Origin: Saccoglossus kowalevskii
Taxonomy: Eukaryota; Hemichordata; Enteropneusta; Harrimaniidae
Reading direction: 5' to 3'
Length of the DNA stretch: 22,443 nt
Assembly: GCF_000003605.2 (NCBI RefSeq)
Contig: NW_003134845.1
Location: 72,140 to 94,582 of the forward strand
Numbering within the stretch: position 1 is the stretch's first letter; each line of letters opens with the position of its first letter. Below, piece after piece: positions 1-9,639 of this stretch. The notes below the pieces were generated by a model, which made no database searches, was not told where the DNA came from, and saw only the letters and a program-made list of their open reading frames with translations. Made by a program: the position numbers and the translations under genes.

Positions 1-497
1 TTTAAACACACGCCATTTTTAAAAACACACACGTCGTTTTTAACACACACGTCATTTTAAAAACACACGCGTCATTTTTTTAACACACACGTCGTTTTTA
101 ACACACACGTCATTTTTAAAAACACACACGTCATTTTTAAACACACACGTCATTTTTAAACACACACGTCATTTTTAAACACACGCCATTTTTTAAAAAC
201 ACACACGTCATTTTTTTAACACGCACGTCGTTTTTAAACACACGCCATTTTTAAAATCACACACATCGTTTTCAAACACACGCATCGTTTTTACACACAC
301 GTTATGTTTTTAAACACACACGTCATTTTTAAACACACACCATTTTTAAAAACACACACGTCACTTTTAAAACACACGTTTTTTAAAACATCCACGCCAT
401 TTAATATACACACATGATTTTTTTAAAGCACATACCATTAAAACGCACAGTCACGCCGTTTTTTTTTAAATGCACACATCATTTTAAAACACACGCC
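1..497. repeat. Minisatellite, about 19-bp units (AAACACACACGTCATTTTT-like)
   Basis: The left edge is a head-to-tail array of degenerate units, each an A/C-rich ACACAC stretch, then CGTCATT or CGCCATT, then a T-run. Units vary from about 17 to 21 bp, mostly through A/T homopolymer length. The array is cut by the window edge and becomes irregular after about position 370, fading out near 497. No reading frame runs through it. Its function, if any, is unknown. Confidence 0.9.
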
Positions 498-1724
498 ACG
501 GCCTCCAATACGTACGTAATTTTGAATTATTAGTACGTTTTCTTCTAGTATACACAAAATAATAAATTTACATTCCGCGCCTCGTATAGGAAAGCCCAGG
601 AAGGATTAATTTAATCAGATTGCCCTCTCCAAAAAACTAACGTGCACTGGACTGCACAATACAGGCATTGTTTGCGAAGATTGTCATCGGTGGTGGCGTT
701 CAGTCAAATTGATCACGTGCTAAGTGCCACAAATGGAACGGCACAGTCTGCCTCGGGCGAATATTATCATGCAGTTTGCGCCATTGGACTATTCCGCTTT
801 GGCCAGTCTAAACATTCCTCCCATTTGGCAATTTGGTTGTTGATGCCCGCGGAAAATTTTGCATTTTGCCCTTACTCGCTCAATCTAAAAATGGAACTTG
901 CCTGCCCTCTTTTTAATGCCCTCCCCCTGAAGATGTTTTATTTTGCCTGCCCGCTAAAAATCCTTTGCGAACACATTTGTTTCACGAACAGCTCCGTTGA
1001 CTGCAACTGTATACATTTATTTTGTGGTCTTCTTTGTAAGAACAGAATAGATCACATCTGTATCATCTTGAAGGTAACTTCCATGGTGTCATGTATATAG
1101 TATCGTACGATCAGGATTAATAGCCAGCATCTGCATATTTGAGAATTGTTGTCGCTCTTCATACTAGATTTTAGTCTAGTTTAAGAGAGGAGGTGGAGCG
1201 CTCGGAGAAACTTGTTTGTATATTATATTTTGATAAATGTTCAATTCATGTTGGTCGGTAGCTGAACGCAACGCATAAATGACAAGGTCAATGTATATGG
1301 AAATAAGTTGTGTACAACATTGGTGACATGTTGGCATTCCACTTCATTTCACTGATTACGGTAATGCCATGGAAACATACCTATGTAACCGCCTTTAGTT
1401 ATTGTATATGTATGTCTGCGATGCTACAGGTCCCCCGTAGACAACAATGCAGAAATTATTTTTCGCATAGAACCAATGTGTCAAGTTTTTTTTGAAAAGC
1501 AAATAGTAAACTGTATCATCACAAATGTTCACATCACAAATCTCCCCTAAAATGAAGTTGACAGTATAAGAAAAGTTGCCCTAGCAGTCTGCTTACTCTA
1601 AATGTATCTCAGATGACAACACTGTTATTTCTAGGATTATAACTATTATTATGACTCAGAACTATATATGACGATAACACATTTGGAGCAGGATGTTCTC
1701 GCTGTTTTCAAAACACCTCTCATC

Positions 1725-1740
1725 ACTGGAGGGCGCCAGC
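1725..1740 (+). promoter_or_regulatory. CTCF-like motif (ACTGGAGGGCGCCAGC)
   Basis: The core ACTGGAGGGCGCC fits the animal CTCF core consensus (CCASYAGRKGGCRS-like). A second motif in the same orientation lies about 107 bp downstream. The motif match is seen; binding is inference. Confidence 0.35.
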
Positions 1741-1831
1741 TTACGCTCAAAGATCACATCCTATACTGATACAGGCCCTCACACTGTCGTGTCTACACTA
1801 AAGGATGTACGTATCAAACTCAAGTTACAAG

Positions 1832-1846
1832 ACTAGAGGGCGCTAT
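1832..1846 (+). promoter_or_regulatory. CTCF-like motif (ACTAGAGGGCGCTAT)
   Basis: The core CTAGAGGGCGCTA is close to the CTCF core consensus and has the same orientation as the motif at 1725. Similar short motifs also occur inside dispersed repeats in animal genomes, so occupancy is not implied. Confidence 0.35.
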
Positions 1847-3000
1847 ACCACAATCAAATCAACCCAGTATTTTATACATGGGTATGAAACTAAAAAAAAA
1901 ATCTACAAACAACATATGTTGACCAGTCCCTACCACAGATGGTACACTAACAATACAAATTTACTTCACTATAGCAAAGACGACTCATAAGTTATGAAGA
2001 CTTCCAAATTGACATCAACAAAATGTTGGACGTACTCGCTTTGTAAGCCCCATTATCATAAGCAGTATTTATTAATTTGCGCCGCTGGTTGGAACATGAC
2101 TTGGACCAAATTACTGTTTTATAGAACCGTCTTACCCATGTCACTTGCGGGGAGACCCAGCCCACTTAAGTTACCAAAATGTCGGAAAACTCAAGAACGT
2201 TATGGGTTAGAATAAAATAAAGTTAGCGATTGGTGAAAAGAGTTAAAAATATATCTCCCATGATCTTGAAATTTTTATTTTCACAAGGTAAGAAATGGAT
2301 ATTTGACCAATACAGCGATTACAAAGCCACCAGTTTCATCGAGACTGCTAGAGTTGTTTAGTTTGGCAATGGAAAATCAGAAAATATATATAATGTAGTA
2401 CTGATTTAATTATTTGAGTTTTCAACTAACATATTTTACGATACAATTCGAATTTGTAAATACGTTGTGTGCCGGTGTTATTACAGTGCGCACATTCCAT
2501 GGTGAAGTTATCATTGACGTTTGTTTCAATGCATTGCCATATCTAGGGTGCCGGCTGCTGATGGCTTGCATTGCCGTCAATACCTAATTGAGACCCCCCC
2601 CCCTCAACATCGTTCCGCCACCGTGCCCTCAGCTTCAAATACCATAACATGTATTTATAAAGTGTCGTTAATATCGTCTAGTTAAACCGAGCTCAAAAAA
2701 TGATGGGAGCACGTCGAAGTCATCAGACGTGTTCCTTGTTTAACTACTAATACTTTGACGATCAAATGACCAGGTCTAGCCTGAAAAAATCACATTCACA
2801 TCTATGCCAATCTAATCGACTGTAATATTGAATTCGGAGCAAAAGTCTTTGTTATATGGATCGTAATTGGTTTATATATTTCTGCTGGAGAGCAAATGTA
2901 CACGCGGCATCTTCTGTATTTCGTGTGAACCATTGCTAATCATCATTAATAATTAATTATTCGAAATTGTCAGTTCGGTGCCAAAACAGAAGAAATGTCA

Positions 3001-3006
3001 TTTATT
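3001..3006 (-). terminator. Polyadenylation signal (AATAAA) of the O-fucosyltransferase gene
   Basis: Read on the minus strand this is AATAAA, about 275 nt past the stop codon ending at 3280, giving a 3'UTR of roughly 290-300 nt. A second AATAAA lies closer to the stop, at 3137-3142, and could give a shorter transcript end. Which one is used cannot be told from sequence. Confidence 0.5.
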
Positions 3007-3279
3007 GTCGTGTATCGAGTAGTGAAAATAACTTGACTGGAAATCAACGGTCCATGTTGATATTACATAGCTGGTTCGTTTTAAAACTAGGCTGATGGCG
3101 GAAGAAATAATATAATATTGACATTTTGTTCGTTTGTTTATTATGGAAAACCTGGTGAAAGTTAGTTCATGCGAACTAAATCTGAACAAGATCTTAATGC
3201 AAATAATAATGTGATTGGAAATTAAAATCAATGACGTCAACAAATCAGTGTTTTTATCCCGATACAAAGGTAATCTTGT

Positions 3280-3452
3280 TCATGATCCATATTTTCTTTC
3301 TCGTTTGACTTTTGTGAATGTTGATGTCAGACGTCTGGTTATAGGAACAATGTCTTGTATGTATAGCGATGTTGCTGTGGGGTTGAATTTTCGTTCTGTC
3401 ATCAGAGATAATGACCATGATGAATCGGATGACCCAATAAAGACCTCAGCCC
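3280..3452 (-). CDS. O-fucosyltransferase exon 7: C-terminal motif and stop
   Basis: The acceptor is AATTGCAG|GG. The exon finishes the split Arg codon, then encodes AEVFIGSSDSSWSLSLMTER, which matches the C-terminal FIGS.(S)SW/FS signature of the O-fucosyltransferase fold. The tail is basic, ends RKYGS and stops with TGA at 3282-3280. No ER-retrieval signal is seen. Confidence 0.88.
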
Positions 3453-6400
3453 CTGCAATTGCGAATATGGGAATTATAATGATATTAGTAACAATAACTG
3501 TGTCTGTAGCAGAGAACAATCTGTGTAGCTGCACGATAATAACAATTCATGTCAAACATTTGTTTGCATAATTAGCTGATAATTAGGCTAAACTTTGTAC
3601 GTACTAGTGCATAGTTCTTGTTCAAGAAGCGATAATTTGAACATATCTTGCAAAAGATCCTTTCTTCCCGCCACCATGTCCAGTGATATCTTCGAAGCAT
3701 CGAATACATTCTCTGGGTGAATTACTTTCGAGAACTCCTCGACTATTGTCTGCAAAGAATACATTGAAATAATTACAAAGCGCAGTATTATGGTAGACAA
3801 CAGCATGCCATTGAATCTAGGTATCAAATTGTTACGTCAAATATGTACCAATGAGACATTTCCAATCCATGTGTCAAACAGACCATTATTAATTCAGCGT
3901 TATACTCTCATTCGATACCTATATGCAATTTTACATTCCATTTGTCTTCCACCGTTTCCTTATTGCCACTGAATTATTTTATGGATGGGCATACCACATG
4001 TTATTGATTCACTCAAATGTCTTTTAAATCAGTTCACTGTGTAAACACCTGTCCATTCTAAATATTCGAATGGAATTATGAAAGCAACATTACACAGCAA
4101 GGTGTGACATGATATTTCATTCTGGGTTCAACAATTCTGCATAGTAAGGGGTGAAATATTACCCCACGTGTATACTAGATACAATTTCTAATGAACACAA
4201 ATAATGGAAATATGAATGAATATACCTTTGAAAATGGAGGGTGTGCGATAAAGATACAGCTTAGATTATATTTCTTCATCTCAGATGTTATATTCTGAAC
4301 AATGACGGAAAATGTCATTCGTAGTTCAGATGACTTATCACAGAATATATTGCGTATAGCACATCTGTATAGAAGAATCGGTTCATAGTATGGGAGAAAT
4401 GCTTTTCAGTTAGGGAAATCATCAAATGGACTGAGGTGTAAGTGTGATTGTTTGATTGCTTGAAATATTTCTTCAGATTATAAATGTATATATATATATA
4501 ATAATCATGAAAACTCAAACTTGCTATCATTTCTCATTTTTAATATTTATCACATTTAAATCGTATTTCATGAAAACAGTGCTGATCGAATACCACACAC
4601 AGATGTTGAATTTCTTTTAAACAAAACAAACATGAAAAACACGAGCCAGGATCTCACTCTTACGACATGTTGCCCGTAGTGGAATGATTAGCTTATACGA
4701 TATCTATATTTTTACTAACAATTATCATGTTCTACTCACTGTTCAGTAGTCTTGTCTCTCCAATGCAGCGCTAAATACGGCTGGTTACCGCAAATATGCG
4801 ACTTTATATCGTCCGCTGCTTTTCTAATATAGCTCGCTCTCTTTAAATGGTTTTCTATAGTTAGTTGGCGAAGCATGTAGTAAGAATCATGCCCTGGTTT
4901 ATTAGGCAGTACGTCTAACAAACAAAGACATGGAACAGAAGAAAACAACACAGTACTAAGTGTTTCTCTGCTTCCACCTAACGAGACAGGAAGCGACAAG
5001 TTAAATACACCGGTGTATGCATCAATAGTTTCTGCCATCATCTTGTTGGCTTTACGACTGTAATGTACCATGCTTAAACTCCTGCCACAGATGTCCACAA
5101 ACTGTTGAAATGGAATTACGGGTATCAACTGACGAAGTAGTTGTGCGTCAAAGGTCTCACTGAAGTAGTGCATTTCTTCTTTTGTGATTGTTCTAATGTT
5201 CATACCCATGTTGAAAAACGGCGTGAGGACAATGGTGCGATTAGTCGCCATGGCTACTCCAACCGAGTTTCGAAATGCTTGAAATTGCACGTTATTGCCA
5301 CCTCCACCTCTGTCTGCAATAATCGGCAGTAGATACCTGACTTCTACAGGTCTCTTAGCGGCATACGAACCATTAAACCTGTTGACTGCTGGCAGCTTCA
5401 CCACATGGTGTTTTGATGAATTCACAATCTGCATTAATACAGTTTAAGTTGTTAATTACAAAACAGTATTAAAATTAACGTGAAAGTATCTGAAGGTCGT
5501 ATGTGTTCAATATAACTTCAACTAAAGACACGCAAAAAGATACAAGATCAGGACTGAATCAGGGTCAGGATAATTCGAAAAAAAAACAAAACTTATTCTG
5601 CCATAAACAAGGCATAGAAATACAATATACCAAAGGTCTGCAGCAGTCTTGAAATATGGTAATAAACTCATATTACACGAAAACATCATTCCACTGCACA
5701 AATTACAAAATTGTTTGGTCGTGGGAGGGACAATATTTAGTAGAACAGTTCCCAGCTCTGCTACAATTAAGTCAGCTTCGTTTAATGCACATGCAGATTT
5801 ACTCTCACCTGTTTGTTATGCCATATATTATTGTTGTTGTTACCAGATTCTGTGAAAGAGAACATAGAAGGGCGATGATGTATATATTTTAGCTAGACAT
5901 AATTTTATAGTATCTACTTGTTTTCAGAAAACAATAATTTAGATATCCATTTCAAGGGAACAGATACAATGGATGAAATGTATTACACGTGGATTTCCAT
6001 GGAAATATATTATATTAATGCTGCTGACTTTTATGAGAGTTCGAGGAATTATGTTCATCAATATGTCGCAAGGCATCTATGTATATATTATTTAAATTAA
6101 CGACGGACGAGAAATAAATGACAAATATTTAATGACTACGGCAAGTCATGGGGTGTACACAAGACTTGTCATCCTTTCAATAGTGTTCTCTTCCCCTCCA
6201 ATCACAGCATGCCTAATGACATCACCTCGTACGAACACACCTGTTAATGTTACTATATTAAGCTATAACAATAACAATGTTTAATTTGAACAGTGTTCCA
6301 CATTCTAGGGCAAGAGTCTAGATACTCACAGTTAACTTGATTAAATTGTTATAAAGTAGTATAATTTTATGATTTGTTATGGTTAAACTCACCAGATATA

Positions 6401-9043
6401 TTAGAATGTAATTTGATATTCCGCATATCTTCTACCCTACAGAAACAGTGAATAACCGTTGTTAGTACCTGCAGTGTATATTGAGTGGAATATACAGAGT
6501 AATTCGAAAGTATACGTTTATTCCTGTAAACCCACACTTTCTAGTGGGGTTTCTAATATTAATTATATATATCTCCACAAAAACAAGTGTAACTATCTAA
6601 CCCGCATTCACATGAAAATCGTCGGAATCACAGATTAGTTTTTCTATTTTCAACAGCTTGTGTGTGGTTCGAATTTTTTTTAAATGTTAATTTTAAGAGC
6701 ACATCATTTCTGGATTGATGGTAATGTATATACATACATTACGTTACCTTCCAATTTCAATTTGAATATAACATTTCTTAAGTTATATTTGTCGTATTTA
6801 TATTGATATATGTAACTGGTACGCCGGATAATTTGCATAATTTTGTATAAATGGTTTAAGTCATTCATGTAAAGTCTAAGCACATGGTAAATATCACTTA
6901 CACTTGACATCACTCCATGTTCACAACGAGGTCAGTAGGTCAATATTTTATTGATTTGAATACGGACATGTAAATATCCATTTACGACTATGATTTTTGA
7001 TATCGTAAGGGTTATTAAATTATTTCTAATTTACCGTGTTGAGTAAATGCTGGCAACTAGGTGCCACTAGAGATTCAATAAAACAGTAATACAGCAATCA
7101 CAACATAAATCGGTTTTCCTAACATGTTATGGCGGTGAATTAGCCGCCACCCTCCCCCCCAAAAAACACAAAAAACAAAGCTAAATTGGTTCCCAATGCG
7201 ACGCTTGCGATACCAGAAGAGGCGAAGTAGAACTTGTCGCAATATACATTTGTACCTTAAATATGTAAATACCCCTGATATCTCGTTACCAGCGAGAGAT
7301 CACGAGACTTGTTTTACCACTCAAATATCATTTCACTCTCTCCCTTGATTGCGTCTATTGTCAGGGAACAGTGGACAGCTGCTCATAATCCACACTACAA
7401 TGTCATTGCACTCAAACTAGCCTTATATTACGATGTCAAAATGTATAAGCCTTTCTGGAATCAATCATAACATCGTAAAATTCGAAAAAAAACAAACAAT
7501 ATAAACCACCCCAACCAATGCCCCCTCTCCCGGAAGTGATTATTTGATCATTTTTAATTAAACGCTCCTTTCTATAGAAAAACCTGTAATCATACTCCCA
7601 TACCCGAAAAATAGTGTGACAATTTATTTTTTATGTACATGTCTATTGTATTTTACCGTTTAAAGTTATTTTTAACTATTCGTATATTATTTAGCCCGTC
7701 TTCATTCATCCAGATTCATCGTTTGGATGAATGATCAAAAGGTCACCTGAGAGGGCATGATTCACTCTCCTTTATTCACTTTCCATAAATTGATAAGGTA
7801 CAACAAATTCGACGAATTAGATTTAGGCGACATTATGTTAATTATATCCGTATTTAAGTATTTACTGCGAGCACATGGCTGATACGTGTCAACAGTAAAT
7901 ATTAGTTCACCCACTTGTAATGTTACTAGAGTCGCTTCGACGACCGAATGTATAAAAACGACCACTGACAACGCAGTCGACCTGGGGGCTAAAATAACAC
8001 ATGTTCAAATTTCTACACGTTCGTAGAACTTTGGTAATGCCATCACGTCAGGGGCCCTTTAGATGGAGGTTCGCAAATCACGTGATCAGTTATATATTTT
8101 CGTCGTACTTTTATGTTTTGTTTCCCAACGATTTTTTTTTTATATCTTTTTTTTACCTGTCTATGACATTAATCATTCATCTTATAGAAGTGAGCACCAG
8201 TACGTGATCCTATTGGAATGGAAGAACCCGTGATATTTATATTAAATGTACATTCCCGCGTAGTTGAATATCGATGGCAATGGCCTTCATTTGAACATGA
8301 TCCTATAGAGATTTTACTAAAACGCAGACATATTAGTCCATAATGACGTGCAACAGCTTGTCTAGTTTGACACACGATCTCACAGTCTATATTGAATTTC
8401 ATAAATGTATGCAACCTTGTTTGGATGGATATTACTAAGTCGGTAATTCCGTCTACGGTAGGAAAAAAAATGAATCAAATTTATTCAGTGGTTTCTCCAA
8501 TTATTACATACATATGTATGTATAAAACGGCGATTGATAAACACCAGTCAGCTGTTGCCTTATATCAACCGGGTGTGACAGGATTAAATACTCGTTAATA
8601 TTTCTTTTTCATTTGTATAACACTATATTGCACGAATATTCATCGAATCTTTTTTGATTTACTATGTGATACACTGGAATATAGATGATTCGTGTTCCGA
8701 AGCTTCCTCCTTAGTTTAGGATTCAGATAGTTTTAAATGATTCATCTATCAGAGGTTTCTTCAAATGCGGAACAAAATGGTACTCGTACACAGGGGAATT
8801 TATTAATCTCGATATTTGACACTGTCGCGAAATTTAACATGGTTGGGAAAAGGTACAGTTTCCGTGTCAGTCTCGCACTATCCCCCGGATGTCAGCAAAT
8901 TAATATCCCGACCATATGACAAATATGACTTACCGTGTTAAATAAATGGCGCCAGCGTCTAACTGCATATTGTAGAGGAGCAATAAAACAGTGATCAATG
9001 CAAAACAAACACAAAATACGTAAAACCGTTGAATTGTTAACAT
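3280..9043 (-). CDS. GDP-fucose O-fucosyltransferase-family protein, type II membrane, 7 exons (complete gene model)
   Basis: Joining 9043-8934, 6436-6393, 5849-5809, 5428-4740, 4364-4226, 3749-3605 and 3452-3280 gives 1341 nt, or 446 residues plus stop, with every intron GT-AG and every phase compatible. Residues 8-24 form one hydrophobic segment after a short basic N-terminus, so a type II Golgi or ER anchor is predicted. Residues 25-95 are an Asn-rich stem. The catalytic domain starts near residue 96: a Gly-rich donor-binding loop (RGGGGNNVQFQAF, 105-117), the HWR motif (287-289) whose Arg matches the catalytic Arg of protein O-fucosyltransferases, an EQC...C cysteine pair, LLEQELC, and the C-terminal AEVFIGSSDSSWS motif (391-403). 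Family members transfer fucose from GDP-fucose to protein Ser/Thr. The protein is slightly longer than POFUT1/POFUT2 and lacks a C-terminal KDEL-like signal (ends KYGS). The acceptor substrate is unknown. The family call is firm; orthology to POFUT1 or POFUT2 is not claimed. Confidence 0.88.
3605..3749 (-). CDS. O-fucosyltransferase exon 6
   Basis: The exon encodes residues 342-389, including the run leading to DMFKLSLLEQELCT, a conserved block of the family just before the final nucleotide-binding motif. The acceptor is TTCTTTGCAG. The donor is CTA|GTACGT, moderate but the better of two overlapping GT choices, and the only one that restores the family-typical Arg after LLEQELCT. Confidence 0.85.
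4226..4364 (-). CDS. O-fucosyltransferase exon 5
   Basis: The exon completes the Gln split with exon 4 and continues with C...NIFC, then a helical stretch and IFIAHPPFSK, the position where family members have a YVAxPP-like strand. The acceptor is TCTATACAG and the donor AAG|GTATAT. It ends in phase 0. It is too short to stand out by open frame alone and was found by family logic plus phase. Confidence 0.8.
4740..5428 (-). CDS. O-fucosyltransferase exon 4: main part of the catalytic domain
   Basis: This large 689-nt exon encodes residues 66-294. It carries the Gly-rich loop GGGGNN near the start of the domain and ends with the ALHWRDKTTE block holding the HxR-type motif. Several NxS/T sequons occur (NSS, NGS, NRT, NLS), fitting a lumenal domain. 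An in-frame ATG at 5434 sits inside the splice acceptor (TTAATGCAG) and is not the start. The apparent stop just after TTEQ lies inside the donor, ACA|GTGAGT. Confidence 0.9.
5809..5849 (-). CDS. O-fucosyltransferase exon 3 (41-nt microexon, Asn-rich stem)
   Basis: The acceptor has a long pyrimidine tract ending TCTTTCACAG, and the donor is CAG|GTGAGA. In the frame fixed by exon 2 it encodes SGNNNNNIWHNKQ and ends in phase 0, matching exon 4. The Asn run is typical of a flexible stem between membrane anchor and catalytic domain. Confidence 0.75.
6393..6436 (-). CDS. O-fucosyltransferase exon 2 (44-nt microexon, stem)
   Basis: The acceptor is CTGTTTCTGTAG|G and the donor CTG|GTGAGT, both strong. 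The exon completes the codon split with exon 1 (CG+G, Arg), encodes VEDMRNIKLHSNIS, and leaves one base for the Glu codon finished by exon 3. Only this frame stays open through both neighbours, which is the main support for so short an exon. Confidence 0.75.
7035..7125 (-). pseudogene. Decayed copy of the O-fucosyltransferase signal-anchor exon
   Basis: Located in intron 1, this segment aligns with exon 1: both begin ATGTTA, share the core CTGTTTTATTG about 35-50 nt in, and end (C/T)AACACG|GTAA at the donor. The copy is about 20 nt shorter. The ATG frame ends at TGA after MLGKPIYVVIAVLLFY, the homologous frame has a TAG, and the donor is the weaker GTAAAT. The best reading is a duplicated first exon that has lost coding capacity. 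A role as a non-coding alternative first exon is not excluded. Confidence 0.6.
8934..9043 (-). CDS. O-fucosyltransferase exon 1: start codon and signal anchor
   Basis: The exon encodes residues 1-36 plus two bases of codon 37. The ATG is at 9043-9041. The hydrophobic run YVFCVCFALITVLLLLY follows a short N-terminus containing one Arg, as expected for a type II anchor. The donor is CG|GTAAGT, an excellent match. The phase (two bases of a codon) is completed by the G that opens exon 2. An upstream non-coding exon is possible; I saw no decisive acceptor before the ATG. Confidence 0.8.
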
Positions 9044-9131
9044 AATATACCTTGGAAATGGAAATGTCGTCTTAGCATTGTCGGGCTGCATCTACTTCAC
9101 TGGTCGTGGTCTGAGTTGAAACGTGCGCCGT

Positions 9132-9157
9132 ATGCAAATATGCTGTGAAATGCAAAT
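9132..9157. promoter_or_regulatory. Paired octamer motifs (ATGCAAAT) upstream of the O-fucosyltransferase start
   Basis: Two exact ATGCAAAT octamers (9132-9139 and 9150-9157) have starts 18 bp apart and lie about 90-115 bp upstream of the start codon at 9043. ATGCAAAT is the classical POU-family (Oct) binding site. No convincing TATA box is seen. Regulatory use is inference from position and pairing. Confidence 0.4.
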
Positions 9158-9472
9158 ATGTATTTCAAATAGGGATTATTGGGCCAACAACTGCTCTGGT
9201 AGTATCTGTATACAAAGGCCGTGACACGAGTTGGAGTCGGTCAGTCAGTGCCCTGTAAATGCCACAAGCAATAAATACACTACAACGAGTTTCAATGTTT
9301 CAAAGAGTTAATGAAATGGCTACAGCGTTGGTTAAATTAGGAGTAATTAACCGTCACTTGTATATACTCTTGATTGGTGTTCCCAGCCTATTCTTATTCG
9401 ACTTTACACACGGAATATTTCACCAGAAATAGTGATTGTATATTTGCTGAACTTCGGAGTTGCCAGTATTAA

Positions 9473-9633
9473 AGCGGGAGTGTCGTCACCTGCGCACGCG
9501 CGGAAATTGAGACTCAAGCGACGATATCAAACAACACGCGCTAAAAGCGCAAAGGCTCATGGGTAGACGCGTGTTTGTAAACAACGACACGCTATGGCCA
9601 ACTGACGCATGCGCAGGGGTCGACTCCCCCGCT
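9473..9633. mobile_element. 161-bp inverted-repeat element (MITE-like) flanked by TTAA
   Basis: The ends form an imperfect 28-bp terminal inverted repeat starting AGCGGG, with 23 of 28 positions matching when the right end is reverse-complemented. TTAA lies on both sides (9469-9472 and 9634-9637), the target duplication typical of piggyBac-like transposition; because TTAA is itself palindromic, a TA duplication cannot be excluded. No coding capacity. Much more GC- and CpG-rich than its surroundings, and each arm carries an NRF1-like GCGCAYGCGC sequence. It sits about 430-590 bp upstream of the O-fucosyltransferase start codon. Confidence 0.65.
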
Positions 9634-9639
9634 TTAATC

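Larger units (their letters stand above)
498..2980. other. Intergenic stretch, no supported gene
   Basis: This stretch lies downstream of the 3' end of the minus-strand O-fucosyltransferase gene. The longest open frame (642-1100, plus) opens with GTG, has no recognisable domain and no splice context, and reads as chance. A short C-run occurs near 2585. Two CTCF-like motifs near 1725 and 1832 are listed separately. I see no RNA gene here. Confidence 0.6.

Noticed and set aside
1..497. CRISPR array
   Set aside because: No unique spacers between identical repeats; units are contiguous and degenerate in a eukaryotic context.
642..1100. 152-codon plus-strand open frame
   Set aside because: It opens with GTG, has no domain, signal, splice sites or homology I recognise, and its Cys/Phe-rich composition follows pyrimidine-rich DNA.
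3215..3571. 118-codon plus-strand open frame
   Set aside because: It is the antisense shadow of the last exon of the O-fucosyltransferase gene, whose minus-strand reading has clear family motifs.
5649..5892. Two overlapping plus-strand open frames
   Set aside because: They lie over intron 3 and microexon 3 of the minus-strand gene and show no domain.
6660..6680. GGTTCGAAT-like tRNA B-box
   Set aside because: No A-box, acceptor stem or anticodon arm could be found around it.
9473..9633. CpG island as sole explanation of the GC-rich block
   Set aside because: The 28-bp inverted ends and TTAA flanks point to an inserted element, although promoter use is still possible.
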